A stretch of DNA of 64,000 nt from positions 593,061 through 657,060 of the forward strand of contig NW_013524647.1 of assembly GCF_000250985.1 (NCBI RefSeq), in the 5' to 3' direction. The stretch is from Nematocida parisii ERTm1 (Eukaryota > Microsporidia). Numbering within the stretch: position 1 is the stretch's first letter; every line of letters begins with the position of its first letter. This document shows, piece by piece, positions 20,006 through 30,130 of this stretch. The notes under the pieces are model-generated. The model was not told where the DNA came from. It did no database searches and worked only from the letters and a program-made list of their open reading frames with translations. A program made the translations under genes and the position numbers.

Positions 20006-21811
20006 TCACAAAATATTAAAAATATTCATAATTTTGTTTGCTCCATTAAAATATAAGAACACTATACTAAAAACAATCGCTATAACAATCATAATTACTG
20101 CCACAATTATTATAGTTTTAAAGCAGATTCCTTTTTTTGTACTAACAGGTGGATCTATAGTATCATTATTTTCTTGGTCTGTAATACTAGGTGTATCTAT
20201 AGTAGCACTTTCATTGTCTGTAACACCAAGTGGAGCTATAGTAGCACTTTCATTGTCTGTAATACTAGGTGTATCTATAGCATCATCAGTTTCTTGGTCT
20301 GTAGGAACAGGTGTATCTATAGCAACATTTCCATTGTCTGTAACACCAGATGTATCTATAGTACCACCGGTTTCTTCGTTTTTAGGTGGATCTATAGTAC
20401 CACCATTTGCATTGGTTTCAGTACCAGATGTACCTATAGTATCTTTTTCTTTTTTTGCAGTCTCATCTATAGATGTATCCATAGTATCACCAGTATCGTT
20501 GGTTTTAGTGCCAGGTGGAGCTATAGTAGCATTTTCATTGTCTGTGATACTAGGTGGAGCTATAGTAGCATTTTCATTGTCTGTAGTAACAGGTGGAGCT
20601 ATAGCAACCGGATTTTCATTGTCTGTGATACTAGGTGGAGCTATAGTAGCATTTTCATTGTCTGTAGTAACAGGTGGAGCTATAGCAACATTTTCATTGT
20701 CTGTGATACTAGGTGTATCTATAGTAACCGGATTTTCTTTTTTTGTAGTGCCTTCTATAGGTAGACCTACAATATCATAAACATCAGATTTTATTGATTT
20801 TAAATACCCTTTAAGTAAGTTGGCTCTAAATTTATCAATATTAAAATCTGTATGGTTTAATGTTTCGGTTATATAATGATTTAATCTTGATATACCATGC
20901 TCAGTACGCCCAGCAACAATATTTTTCATATTCTTCAGTTGATTTAAGCATGTCTTAATTGTATCTTTGTTCTTATCTTTATCTAAATTAAATTCATTGC
21001 GCATAATAAACATCTTATATATTGTATAATATAACTTCGGAATAGAATTATGTAAATCTTTATCATTATCTTGAACATAAATCGACTCATAAATTAAATG
21101 ATTTATAATGTTATAAGTAAATTCAAAAAAATCCGATTCTTCTGTTCTTGCAAGTAATTGTAATGAATAAATATCATCATTAGTTAGTCCCAATTTATCA
21201 GCATTTGATTGTTCTTCTCCATCCGTATTTGTTATTGTTAGATTATCGCCATGTTTCACTAGTATATTTAATACTCTCTGTAATCTAGAACACTCTCCAG
21301 ATTCAGCTAACTCACATAGTTTAATTATTGCACTAGTTGAAGTTATTTCTTCATTTAGTTCTGATATGCCTGCTTTCTTACACAGTATATTAATAGAAGA
21401 ATCATAGAAATTCTTTCTATACCTATATACTTCTGTCATAACCATATGATTGTTCCCCATTAATTTATAAAATGCCTCTTTTTTACTTTCACTGTCTAAT
21501 GTCTCTGCTCCTTCTTTAATCACATCTATAATTGCATATATTTGAGCTATAGAGTCTTTGATTGCTGATATAGCAGTATCTTCATTATAATCACATTCAA
21601 TATTTCTACTATTTATTTTTATATAAAATACATTATATGCCAAATTAGTCAGTGGTTCTGGTAAATCTTTAAATATTGGGGTTGTTCTGTTAATATCCAT
21701 CAATATTTTATATATTTTATTGATATCTTCATATCCTATTCTTCCTTTTTTATCACTGAATCCTTTCTGTAATTCTGCTTTTAATATTTCTTCATCAATA
21801 TATCCTTCCAT
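20006..21811 (-). CDS. tail-anchored paralogue family protein with repeat stalk, copy C
   Basis: A 601-residue member of the family seen at 2157, 4092 and 28976. The globular part (to about residue 350) keeps the core LCELAES, SRLQRVLNILVKHGD, SNADKLGL and SLQLLA, with an N-terminal extension that carries IECDYN, also present in copy D. Residues about 365-555 are a Thr/Asn/Asp/Pro-rich low-complexity stalk of about 12-14-residue units such as SITDNENATIAPP. A hydrophobic segment at about 570-593 ends the protein. The arrangement suggests a domain held away from a membrane by an extended stalk. No signal peptide is seen, so the topology is unclear. Function is unknown. Confidence 0.75.
   Translation of the reverse strand: MEGYIDEEILKAELQKGFSDKKGRIGYEDINKIYKILMDINRTTPIFKDLPEPLTNLAYNVFYIKINSRNIECDYNEDTAISAIKDSIAQIYAIIDVIKEGAETLDSESKKEAFYKLMGNNHMVMTEVYRYRKNFYDSSINILCKKAGISELNEEITSTSAIIKLCELAESGECSRLQRVLNILVKHGDNLTITNTDGEEQSNADKLGLTNDDIYSLQLLARTEESDFFEFTYNIINHLIYESIYVQDNDKDLHNSIPKLYYTIYKMFIMRNEFNLDKDKNKDTIKTCLNQLKNMKNIVAGRTEHGISRLNHYITETLNHTDFNIDKFRANLLKGYLKSIKSDVYDIVGLPIEGTTKKENPVTIDTPSITDNENVAIAPPVTTDNENATIAPPSITDNENPVAIAPPVTTDNENATIAPPSITDNENATIAPPGTKTNDTGDTMDTSIDETAKKEKDTIGTSGTETNANGGTIDPPKNEETGGTIDTSGVTDNGNVAIDTPVPTDQETDDAIDTPSITDNESATIAPLGVTDNESATIDTPSITDQENNDTIDPPVSTKKGICFKTIIIVAVIMIVIAIVFSIVFLYFNGANKIMNIFNIL
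20140..20760 (-). repeat. coding minisatellite (stalk of copy C)
   Basis: In-frame tandem units of 36-42 bases with the motif ATTTTCATTGTCTGT followed by GGTGGAGCTATAG on the plus strand. Some units are nearly identical, for example around 20520-20700, so the copy number is probably variable between strains. Confidence 0.85.
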
Positions 21812-23207
21812 AAAAAATAAAATATTTTCATATTTATACTTTTAAAAAAACGGAGAAATTAAAATATTTTATACAAACTGTAATTATTATACATTTATGA
21901 TGGCCAGCAGAAGGCAGTTAGTTAAAGGTACTACTGTAGTACTGTAACATGCCCATATAACATAGTTGATTCTAGTGGTGTAATAGATATTTATGACGTA
22001 TTCACAGGGAGTAATACTGTAACTGTCCTAATACATAGCCAAGATATATAGGAGAGTAAAAGGAGAAAGGGGTTTATTCTATTTAGAAATCGGCTTATGC
22101 ATGTGCAGACTTGGAGTATTAATAGTACAGCTGTGTTAGATTTGGTGCTGAAGTAAGCTGTTAATGCTATTTGAGTCTTTTCATAAAATGTGTAATTGTC
22201 TCGAGGTGGCTAGTCAGTAGTTGATACACTGATCTGTGATCTGGCCCTTTTATTTTAGAATATATTTTTATTGAATTTCTTTTAAATTTATATTCTTATT
22301 TTTAAATTCTTCACTTTAAATTTAATTTTTACTACATGAGCAGACTTTTAAAAGAATTAAATAAATTCCTTCTGCCTTCCAGGGTCCACTAATTCCACTA
22401 TTAAAGAATCAAGAAATAGACTTTTCTCTTGGATCAAACAATCACGTAGTACAATAGATTATTATGGGCTATCTCCATGGTTATTCCAGGTTGTAAGTAC
22501 GCTATCACGGGGATAATTTCATTCAAAAAGTACCAGCCAGCAGTTACTAAAACTGTCCTGGGCTATTCAGATCTGGTCCTTGGGTTATTCGGGGTCATCA
22601 TGCGAGTTGACACACTGGAATATCGCCATTGGATTCTCATACGAGAGTGGTGGTATCATAGCTGTTTTTTCCTTAGAGACTTAGACATACGAAAACTTGT
22701 TCTTTATTGAAAGCCTAAACTCTTATATGGTTTTAATTTCAGTTACGTATGATATTAACACGCCTATTGCTATCACCAATTATGGATGCCCATATATTAA
22801 TATCATACTTAATCATTGCTATTCTGGATCACACTATCCAAAACCAACAACTTATAATACTATGTGTATTATAAGTTGTTATGTGTAATTATTTATTACT
22901 GTATGTGTATTATATTTTGTTATGTATGATTATTTATTACTGTATGTGTAATAAGTAATAAGTCTTGCTCTAATAACTTCTTCATACACTATTTATGTAT
23001 TATTCAAATTGTATTAAATCTTCCATTATTTATAACACATACTATAATATATTTTACTGCGTGTAATTACTTATTACTTATAATACTATGTGTATTATAT
23101 TCTGTTGTGCCATTATTTATTACTTATAACACATACTATAATATATTTTACTGCGTGTAATTATTTATTACTTATAATACTATGTGTATTATATTTTATT
23201 TTTTATT
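21812..23207. other. long gap with possible decayed gene fragments
   Basis: About 1.4 kb without a gene I can support. The part 21890-22700 is of higher complexity than the arrays and contains broken open frames, including a plus frame of about 40 codons at about 21930-22050 ended by TAG and continuing open for about 30 codons, and an ATG-started 77-codon frame at 22477-22710. These look like remnants of an old gene but I cannot name it. From about 22855 to 23190 the DNA is a degenerate array of TACTATGTGTATTATA and TTATTACTTATAA units, reaching the start of the RuvB-like gene. Confidence 0.4.
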
Positions 23208-24476
23208 ATGGATAAAGGACTAGCACACAGCCACATCACAGGACTCGGCGTAGACAGGGCAATGAACGTAACAGATGCAGCAGGGTTAGTGGGAATGATT
23301 AAACAAAGACAGGCAGCAAGTATCTTCACAGATATGATCATAAACAAAAAGACAGCAGGAAAGGCCCTCCTCATCTCAGGAGAAAGCGGCAGTGGTAAAA
23401 CAGCACTCGCAGTCGGAATCTCTAAAGAACTCGGTGCAAGAGTCCCTTTCGTTAGAATGACCGGAAGTGAAGTGTACTCAGCAAAAGTTAAAAAATCGGA
23501 AATACTCCACCAAGCCATTCGCCGTGCCACAAGCATACGGATCCGTGAAGTAAAAACCGTCTACGAGGGTGAAGTAGTCGACATAAAAGTACAAGAAAAG
23601 GAAGACCCGTTAAATAATTATAAGAAAATAATTTCGAGCGTGCACGTGTCCCTGAGGAGCACAAAACGATCGGAGCGGCTCACTTTAAACCCGATCCTGT
23701 CCCAGGAGATAATCAAACAGAAAATAACGGTCGGTGACATAATATACATAGAACCAGAGCAGAATATAATTAAAAAGATCGGGCGGAGTGACTCATACGC
23801 CTCAGAATTTGACATAGAAAGTGACAAGTACGTGCCCCTACCAAAGGGAGATATCCTCACAAAAAAAGAGATCCTTCAGGAGATGACCCTGCACGAGGTG
23901 GACATGGCAAACACACGATCGGAGGGTCGGGATATTTTATCGATCGTATCACAAGCCCAGCAGACAGAAAAAGTGGAAATTTCAAGTAAATTAAGGGAGG
24001 AGGTCAATTTAAAGATAAATAACCAGGTAAGCACAGGTACAGCAGAGATCACACCCGGTGTACTATTCATAGATGAGTCAGATATGCTGGATATCTCGTG
24101 TTATTCATTCCTTAGCACTATATTAGAGACAGATACGTGCCCTATAATCATACTGGCCACTAATAAAGGCATAATAAAGATACCCGGGACAGATGAACTT
24201 GGTCTGTTCGGGGCACCGAGTGTGTTCATAACCCGATTATTCATTATAACCACTGAGAAACCGGCGTACGCAGATATTTGCAAGATCATCGACCAGAAAA
24301 TAAAAACAGAATCCATAAAAATAACGGAACCCGCCAGGAATTTATTATATAAATTAGCAAATGAGAGCACTTTAAGGTTCACATTTGGGGTTTTACCGTT
24401 AGCAAATATTTTATCTGAAGAAATAACGGAAATTTCCATAAAAGAGATTTCAAATATGTTTAACCACCCAAATTAA
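23208..24476 (+). CDS. RVB1: RuvB-like 1 (Pontin/Rvb1) AAA+ ATPase
   Basis: I choose the ATG at 23208 because the N-terminus then matches the family (HSHITGLG near the start); 422 residues result. Walker A is GESGSGKT at 58-65 and Walker B is LFIDESDMLD with D289 and E290. GSEVYSAKVKKSE and IREVKTVYEGEVV match Rvb1 better than Rvb2. The insertion domain II lies between about 120 and 240. Rvb1/Rvb2 hexamers serve the INO80, SWR1 and TIP60 remodellers and box C/D snoRNP assembly. Unusual points are ES in place of the common PP in Walker A and FITR where LLDR is usual near the arginine finger. NMD3 follows after eleven bases on the same strand. Confidence 0.85.
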   Translation: MDKGLAHSHITGLGVDRAMNVTDAAGLVGMIKQRQAASIFTDMIINKKTAGKALLISGESGSGKTALAVGISKELGARVPFVRMTGSEVYSAKVKKSEILHQAIRRATSIRIREVKTVYEGEVVDIKVQEKEDPLNNYKKIISSVHVSLRSTKRSERLTLNPILSQEIIKQKITVGDIIYIEPEQNIIKKIGRSDSYASEFDIESDKYVPLPKGDILTKKEILQEMTLHEVDMANTRSEGRDILSIVSQAQQTEKVEISSKLREEVNLKINNQVSTGTAEITPGVLFIDESDMLDISCYSFLSTILETDTCPIIILATNKGIIKIPGTDELGLFGAPSVFITRLFIITTEKPAYADICKIIDQKIKTESIKITEPARNLLYKLANESTLRFTFGVLPLANILSEEITEISIKEISNMFNHPN

Positions 24477-24487
24477 TAAAATTTTTT

Positions 24488-25975
24488 ATGCGTTGCTGTT
24501 TATGTGGGAGTGAGAGTATGTTTGATACTTCTATGTGTTATGAATGCACTGTAAGAGAACTGCCTAAATTAAGCATAGATACGACCAGGGAAGTAGACCG
24601 GTGTGGTACGTGCATGCGGTACAGCGTACCACCGAGTGGGTGGACTACGCTCAGATTTGAAGGACCGGAGATGCTTGCGTATTTATTAAAGAAAGTCCCA
24701 GAACTAGCAAGAATGAAGCTTGTAGATGCGTACTTCATCCATTCAGAGGAGCATTCAAAAAGGGTCCGTATGAGGATAAGCATTGACCGGACGGGTGAGT
24801 TAAATATGTGCTCAGTGGAGTATTCGCAGGAACTAGAAATTATGTGGGTCATTAAAGGGAAGCACTGTTTAGACTGTGCTAGGGCTGCTTCGAATCAAAC
24901 CTGGAACTGTGTGGTGCAGTTACGGCAGAAGTCCGAGTTGAAGCAGACCCTGCTCCTGTTAGAGCAGTCCATATTAAAAGCAGGTCTTCATGAGGAGTGC
25001 ACGGACATAAAGGGAGAGCAGGACGGGATTGACTTTTTTTATATGTCACGGACGGCCTGTTTAAAACTAGTCCGGTTCATTGAGGAGAGTGTCCCTACAA
25101 AAGTGAAGTCTTCTGAGCAATTAGTCAAGTTAGACAAGAAGTCCAATAACAGCCGGTATAAGTTTGCATATTCTGTTGAGATCCCTGCACTTAACCTTAA
25201 TGATTTATTGTACGTGCCTGTCCCACTGTGTAAGAAACTGTCACTGACTGAGATGTGCATTGTATTACGTATATCTAAGTCTGTTCTACTAGCGGACAGC
25301 AAGGGGCAAGTGAAGGACTTAAGCAGGATAGATTATTTCAAGTACAGTAAGTCAATAAGAGTACTTGGATCATCAAAAGCACAGAGCAAGTTTGAAGTAG
25401 TTGAAGTAGATGGGTACCACAAGCCCAGTAAGAGTACTCAGACCACCCAGGGACACACAAGGAGTAATAATAGCAGTGGTATAAACAATGACCAGGGACA
25501 CACAAGGAGTAATAGTGGTATAAGCAATATAAGTACTAGTAGTGGTATAAGTAGTACTAGTGGTATAAGCAGTATAAGCAATGACCAGGGACATACAAGC
25601 AGTGGTACTCGTGGTATACATTTGAATTTCGGTAGGAATATGGTTTATGATGTATTATTATTAAAGAGTGATGGTGAGTTAGTTAATACAAAGACATTAG
25701 TAAAGGGATTAGTACCAGGTGATTCTGTTGTAGGGTATGACTTAATGAACTTAAATACTAATTTAGATATAGAGGGATCTATTGTACTATTAAAGAAAGA
25801 ATCGGAAATCACCAGTAAATGGAAGATAAAAAGGATTTGTGGTGGTTATCAGACGGAAAGTACTTCTGCTATGATAATAGATGCTGTAAGGAATGATCCT
25901 TCATTATTAAAGACAGTAAATATATACGATGAGAACAACCAGTTAATTAAAGGTATAAAACATCTTACACTATAA
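24488..25975 (+). CDS. NMD3: NMD3, 60S subunit nuclear export adaptor
   Basis: A 495-residue protein. The N-terminus has zinc-binding pairs CCLCG, CYEC, CGTC and, further on, CLDC, typical of NMD3, which binds pre-60S ribosomes and links them to Crm1. The globular family domains follow to about residue 315 and resume at about 380. Between them lies a Ser/Gly/Asn-rich insert of about 60 residues with repeated QGHTRSN and SGIS motifs, encoded by a small coding repeat at about 25438-25618. Compared with yeast (518 residues) the C-terminal export region looks shortened. The start is ATG eleven bases after the RuvB-like stop, so a separate promoter would have to sit within that gene. Confidence 0.85.
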   Translation: MRCCLCGSESMFDTSMCYECTVRELPKLSIDTTREVDRCGTCMRYSVPPSGWTTLRFEGPEMLAYLLKKVPELARMKLVDAYFIHSEEHSKRVRMRISIDRTGELNMCSVEYSQELEIMWVIKGKHCLDCARAASNQTWNCVVQLRQKSELKQTLLLLEQSILKAGLHEECTDIKGEQDGIDFFYMSRTACLKLVRFIEESVPTKVKSSEQLVKLDKKSNNSRYKFAYSVEIPALNLNDLLYVPVPLCKKLSLTEMCIVLRISKSVLLADSKGQVKDLSRIDYFKYSKSIRVLGSSKAQSKFEVVEVDGYHKPSKSTQTTQGHTRSNNSSGINNDQGHTRSNSGISNISTSSGISSTSGISSISNDQGHTSSGTRGIHLNFGRNMVYDVLLLKSDGELVNTKTLVKGLVPGDSVVGYDLMNLNTNLDIEGSIVLLKKESEITSKWKIKRICGGYQTESTSAMIIDAVRNDPSLLKTVNIYDENNQLIKGIKHLTL

Positions 25976-26460
25976 CTAATAAATAATAATTATTACACTA
26001 TACACAATAAATAATATATTACTATAATACTATAACTTATTACAGTATACACAGTATATAATAAGTAATAAATAATACTTATGACAGTATACACAATAAA
26101 TAATACTTATTATACACTTATCTTTATGTTTTATTTATTATGACAGTATATATAATAAATAGTAATATTATTTATTTGTTATTACACACTATACAATACT
26201 TATTACACATTATACAATACTTATTATTACTTATTACACATTTACTACTACTTATTACACATTCTCCTATTACTTATTACACATTTATTAATATATTCTA
26301 TTACTTATTACACATTATACAATACTTATTACACATTCTCCTATTACTTATTACACATTTATTAATATATTCTATTACTTATTATACATTCATTCTATTT
26401 TATTACTTTTTGTTGTTTGTGTAATAATTGAGTGTTTGTTTTGAATTCTCATTCGTTACT
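25976..26460. repeat. intergenic array of TTATTACACAT units
   Basis: A dense array of TTATTACACATT, with ACTTATTACACA the dominant phase from 26180 to 26400, plus less regular TATACACAATAAATAATA units before. Open frames such as 26140-26424 are made of the repeat. Confidence 0.9.
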
Positions 26461-26502
26461 TTTTAAACATTGCTTATAAAGTTCTCCTATTTATTATTTT
26501 TT

Positions 26503-27279
26503 ATGAGTGATAGTGTAATAAATTATTTTAATAATATTTTAGTGCATAAAACAATAACAAAAGATATGCTAGTAGATAAATTAGGACTAGTTAGAGATAA
26601 AGCATTCTCATTCTCAGATGCAAATATAACCAGTCAGTGTAAGGATGTGCTTTCTTCAATTTTAGGGTTACAAATGGCCTTATTTGGCTGTATGTTCCCT
26701 ATATTTAATGGTGCCATTATAATTTTATTATACTTATACCATTATATACTAAGATTACTAACAAATATATGCAATGTCCTGTCTAATACTAATAATACAA
26801 CAGCAGTTGAAATTAGTCATGAATTACTTAATAATAATTTATATACAGTAATTACTGTTATATTTATAGGGTTAATTATGTCCTGTATAATATTAGTACT
26901 ATTTAAGTACTTTATAAGACTGTTCGTATTCATATCCTGTATATTTATATGTGTAGAGGGACCTGTCCGTGGTATATTTATACAGTACTTTACTGATGGT
27001 GTAATTATACCGTTAATATTTGGTATACTTATGGGCAGTGTACTTATGGTTTATTTTGAGAAGGTGTTTAAGAAGTCTGTTTTAATTGTACTGTTCTCTG
27101 TTGTAGGGTGTGCACTGCTGTTTATTGGTGTAGGGGAGATAAGTAATATTAGGTACCCTATTGCTGAGTCAATTATTACGTTAAGTGCTCCTACTGCTCC
27201 TATAATTAATATTGTTAAATCATCTGTATTATTCTTCTTTACAGTTGGTGCATCAATTGTTATACAAATTTTTATATAA
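26503..27279 (+). CDS. hypothetical multi-pass membrane protein
   Basis: I start at the ATG at 26503 (258 residues); the open frame upstream adds eleven residues that lie in AT-rich leader. A soluble region of about 55 residues is followed by hydrophobic segments at about 60-88, 118-152, 170-192, 197-217 and 237-257, giving five or six membrane spans and a very short C-terminal tail. No motif that names a family is visible. It sits between two long repeat arrays without close neighbours. Codon use resembles the window's AT-rich genes. Confidence 0.6.
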   Translation: MSDSVINYFNNILVHKTITKDMLVDKLGLVRDKAFSFSDANITSQCKDVLSSILGLQMALFGCMFPIFNGAIIILLYLYHYILRLLTNICNVLSNTNNTTAVEISHELLNNNLYTVITVIFIGLIMSCIILVLFKYFIRLFVFISCIFICVEGPVRGIFIQYFTDGVIIPLIFGILMGSVLMVYFEKVFKKSVLIVLFSVVGCALLFIGVGEISNIRYPIAESIITLSAPTAPIINIVKSSVLFFFTVGASIVIQIFI

Positions 27280-27289
27280 AATAAAAACT

Positions 27290-28030
27290 TTAGTAAAAAA
27301 TTTTAATTTATAAGACAATATATAATAAGTAACAGATAGTAGTGTATGTGTAATAAATAATAATAATAATACAATACATAATAAGTAATAGATAGTGCGT
27401 ACTTAACACATGACTTATGACACATAGTATATAACTTATGACACAGTATGTAATAAATAATAGATAGTAGTGTATGTGTAATAAGTAATAATAATAATAC
27501 AATACATAATAAGTAATAATAGTAGTATAATAAATAACAATTATTGCGTACTTAACACATAACTTATGACACATAGTATATAACTTATGACACAGTATGT
27601 AATAAATAATAATTATTGCGTACTTAACACATAACTTATGACACAGTATGTAATAAATAATAGATAGTAGTGTATGTGCAATAAATAATAGACAGTACGT
27701 GCTTAACATATTACTTATGACACATATACTACTATCTATTACTTATTACATGCTTAACATATAATTTATTACACATATACTACATAATCATATGATATAA
27801 CATAGTATATAACTTATAGTACATACATCAATAAATAATACTTATTACACATACACCAATAAGTATGTAGTAATATATGATTGGTCACTCTATAAAATTA
27901 TAAATAATCATTTGATAATTATAACTATAATTTATTGGTATATGTACTATAAAAGTTATATACACCAATGATTTATTATTACACATACTATAATAAATAT
28001 TACTTATTACACATTGGTTTATTTATAATT
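27290..28030. repeat. intergenic array of AACTTATGACACA / AATAAATAATAGATAGTA units
   Basis: About 740 bases with higher-order structure: blocks of roughly 70-90 bases containing GCGTACTTAACACATAACTT followed by ATGACACAGTATGTAATAAA recur at least four times between 27390 and 27720. It is a longer-period version of the common unit. Confidence 0.85.
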
Positions 28031-28080
28031 GACCTATAAATAAATTAAAGTATAAATAAAATCAAATTTAATTTTAAAAT

Positions 28081-28335
28081 ATGATTAAATCAAAACTTAT
28101 AATACTATTAGTAATAAGTACTGTTAAGTTTATATATGCAAATTTAGAAGAGAATGATGCTTATCCAGAACTGGTCAATGACATAAACACAGAAGAAGAC
28201 AATAAAATAGACAAAGAATTAAGAAATTTAGGACTAGTTGATGATAGTAATCCAATGGATTCTGATTATTTAGCAGAGCACAGTAAAAATGTACTTAAAG
28301 AGAATGAGAAGGACTTAAAGCAGACTAACGAATAA
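28081..28335 (+). CDS. small secreted acidic protein
   Basis: An 84-residue protein with a clean signal peptide (MIKSKLIILLVISTVKFIYA) and a strongly acidic, helical mature part rich in Glu, Asp, Asn and Lys, without cysteines. It lies alone between two repeat arrays. I do not recognise it. The signal peptide and sensible amino-acid make-up, in contrast to repeat-derived frames nearby, are the reasons to call it. Confidence 0.55.
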   Translation: MIKSKLIILLVISTVKFIYANLEENDAYPELVNDINTEEDNKIDKELRNLGLVDDSNPMDSDYLAEHSKNVLKENEKDLKQTNE

Positions 28336-28339
28336 AAGT

Positions 28340-28960
28340 ATAAAATATATTACACATTGTATAAAAAGTTATTTAAATTTATAAAGTACATAATACATAA
28401 TGTATACTAAGTAATACTTATTATATATTGTATACTAAATAATGTATTATTTATATATTACATAATACTTAGTAGTATATGTGTACTAAGTGGTATTATA
28501 TATTACATATTACGTATTATATATTATTTATTATATATTGTGTTATAAGTAATGTATTATTTATATATTTTTGATTTTTTATTATTTATATCTTACAGTA
28601 CTTAGTAGTATATGTGTTATAAGTTATAGTATATTACTCTATGTGCATTACTTATTATATATTACGTATTACGTATTATATATTACTTATTACCCATGGT
28701 GTTATATATCTTATATTACATATTACTTATTATATATTACGTATTACGTATTATATATTACTTATTATGTGTTGTGTTATAAATAATGTATTTTTTATGT
28801 ATTTTTTATTATTTGTATAGTGTATATATTACTTATTGTGTATTGTGTTATATATCTTATATTACATATTACTTAGTAGTATATGTGTTATAAGTTATAT
28901 TACTTATTACTTATTATATATTGTGTATTATGTTTTTGATTTATTTTATATAAATTACTT
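28340..28960. repeat. intergenic array of TATTACTTATTATATATTACGTAT units
   Basis: Roughly 600 bases of degenerate tandem repeats with the phases TTACGTATTATATATTACTT and TTATATATTGTGTTATAAGT. A near-exact longer unit recurs at about 28650 and 28730. No gene is visible. Confidence 0.85.
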
Positions 28961-28975
28961 TTTTATTTTTTATTT

Positions 28976-30130
28976 ATGGCAATTATTCATATTATAGATA
29001 GTAAACTAAAACAGAAAGTGAAAGATTCCTTCCCAAGCAGAAAGACAAAGATAGAATTAAAGGACATAAATAAGATATTTAATATAATAACAGAAATTAA
29101 TAATGAAAATAAAATATTTATAGAAGTATCTGAACAATTGAATATTCTGGGATATAATCTATTATATATACAGATATATAATATGTTTAAATATATAAAT
29201 ATAGAATGTGATTATAATGGGATTGTATTAATAATAAAGAACTGTCTGCATCATGCATGTAATATTATAAGTGCAATTAAAATGGGATCAGGTATATTAA
29301 ATAAGCATAAGAAAGAAGCCTTTTATGATTTAATTAGGGATAATCAGTTAATTATAATAGAAGTGTATAAACTTAGAAGAAAATTCTATGATTATTCTAT
29401 TAATAAATTATGCAATAATGAAGGTGTACCTGAATTAAGCAATGAAATTACATCACAATGTGCAATGATTAAATTATTTGAACTGACTGAATCAGATGAT
29501 TATTCTAGGCTACAGAGAGCATTAGATATACTAATAAAATATGGAGATATTTTAATTATAACGGATAAATATGGGCTTACAAGATCAAATGCAAGTAAAT
29601 TAGGGTTAACTCGTGATGATATGTACTCATTACAATTACTTACACGGTTAGATAGATCGTATATCTCTAATTTGTATGAATTTTTAAAGGAGTCTGTGTA
29701 TAACATAATTGGTGTATTTGGATTGAAGTTTGACGAGGTTACTTTATACAATTTATATACTAAAATATTCAATATGTCTAAACAAGTGGCTATAAAAGAA
29801 GTAGAATATATTAAATATATAAATGATAGTGCAAATGAGATTAAAATGTATGTAAAGGAGCTTAAAGCAATGGAAGGCATAGGTAAATTAAATATCTTTA
29901 AATCAACAGAAATATATAATGCTATATGCCACGATGAAGAATTTGATTATAATAGTTCTAAAAACACTTTAGTTAACAGATACTTAAAATCAATAAAATG
30001 CAGTACGTCAATCATTAAATCCAAGGAACCTAAATATAAACTTAATATTCATTTAATAGTATTTATAACAATGTGTACTCTTATGGTAGTAATATACTTA
30101 GCTGTAACAAAACGTACAGTGAATAATTAG
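28976..30130 (+). CDS. tail-anchored paralogue family protein, copy D
   Basis: A 384-residue member of the family at 2157, 4092 and 20006. The core motifs IECDYN, KKEAFYDLI, SRLQRALDILIKYGD, SNASKLGLT and SLQLLTR are kept, though copy D is the most diverged at the sequence level. The protein ends with one hydrophobic segment at about 355-375 and a short basic tail, again predicting a tail anchor; it has no stalk. The N-terminal extension is shared with copy C rather than with the tandem pair A and B. Function is unknown. Confidence 0.75.
   Translation: MAIIHIIDSKLKQKVKDSFPSRKTKIELKDINKIFNIITEINNENKIFIEVSEQLNILGYNLLYIQIYNMFKYINIECDYNGIVLIIKNCLHHACNIISAIKMGSGILNKHKKEAFYDLIRDNQLIIIEVYKLRRKFYDYSINKLCNNEGVPELSNEITSQCAMIKLFELTESDDYSRLQRALDILIKYGDILIITDKYGLTRSNASKLGLTRDDMYSLQLLTRLDRSYISNLYEFLKESVYNIIGVFGLKFDEVTLYNLYTKIFNMSKQVAIKEVEYIKYINDSANEIKMYVKELKAMEGIGKLNIFKSTEIYNAICHDEEFDYNSSKNTLVNRYLKSIKCSTSIIKSKEPKYKLNIHLIVFITMCTLMVVIYLAVTKRTVNN

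Noticed and set aside
22477-22710. 77-codon ATG frame in the long gap
   Set aside because: Short, no recognisable feature, embedded in what looks like decayed sequence.
26140-26424. 94-codon frame rich in Leu, Ile, Thr, His
   Set aside because: A translation of TTATTACACATT repeats.
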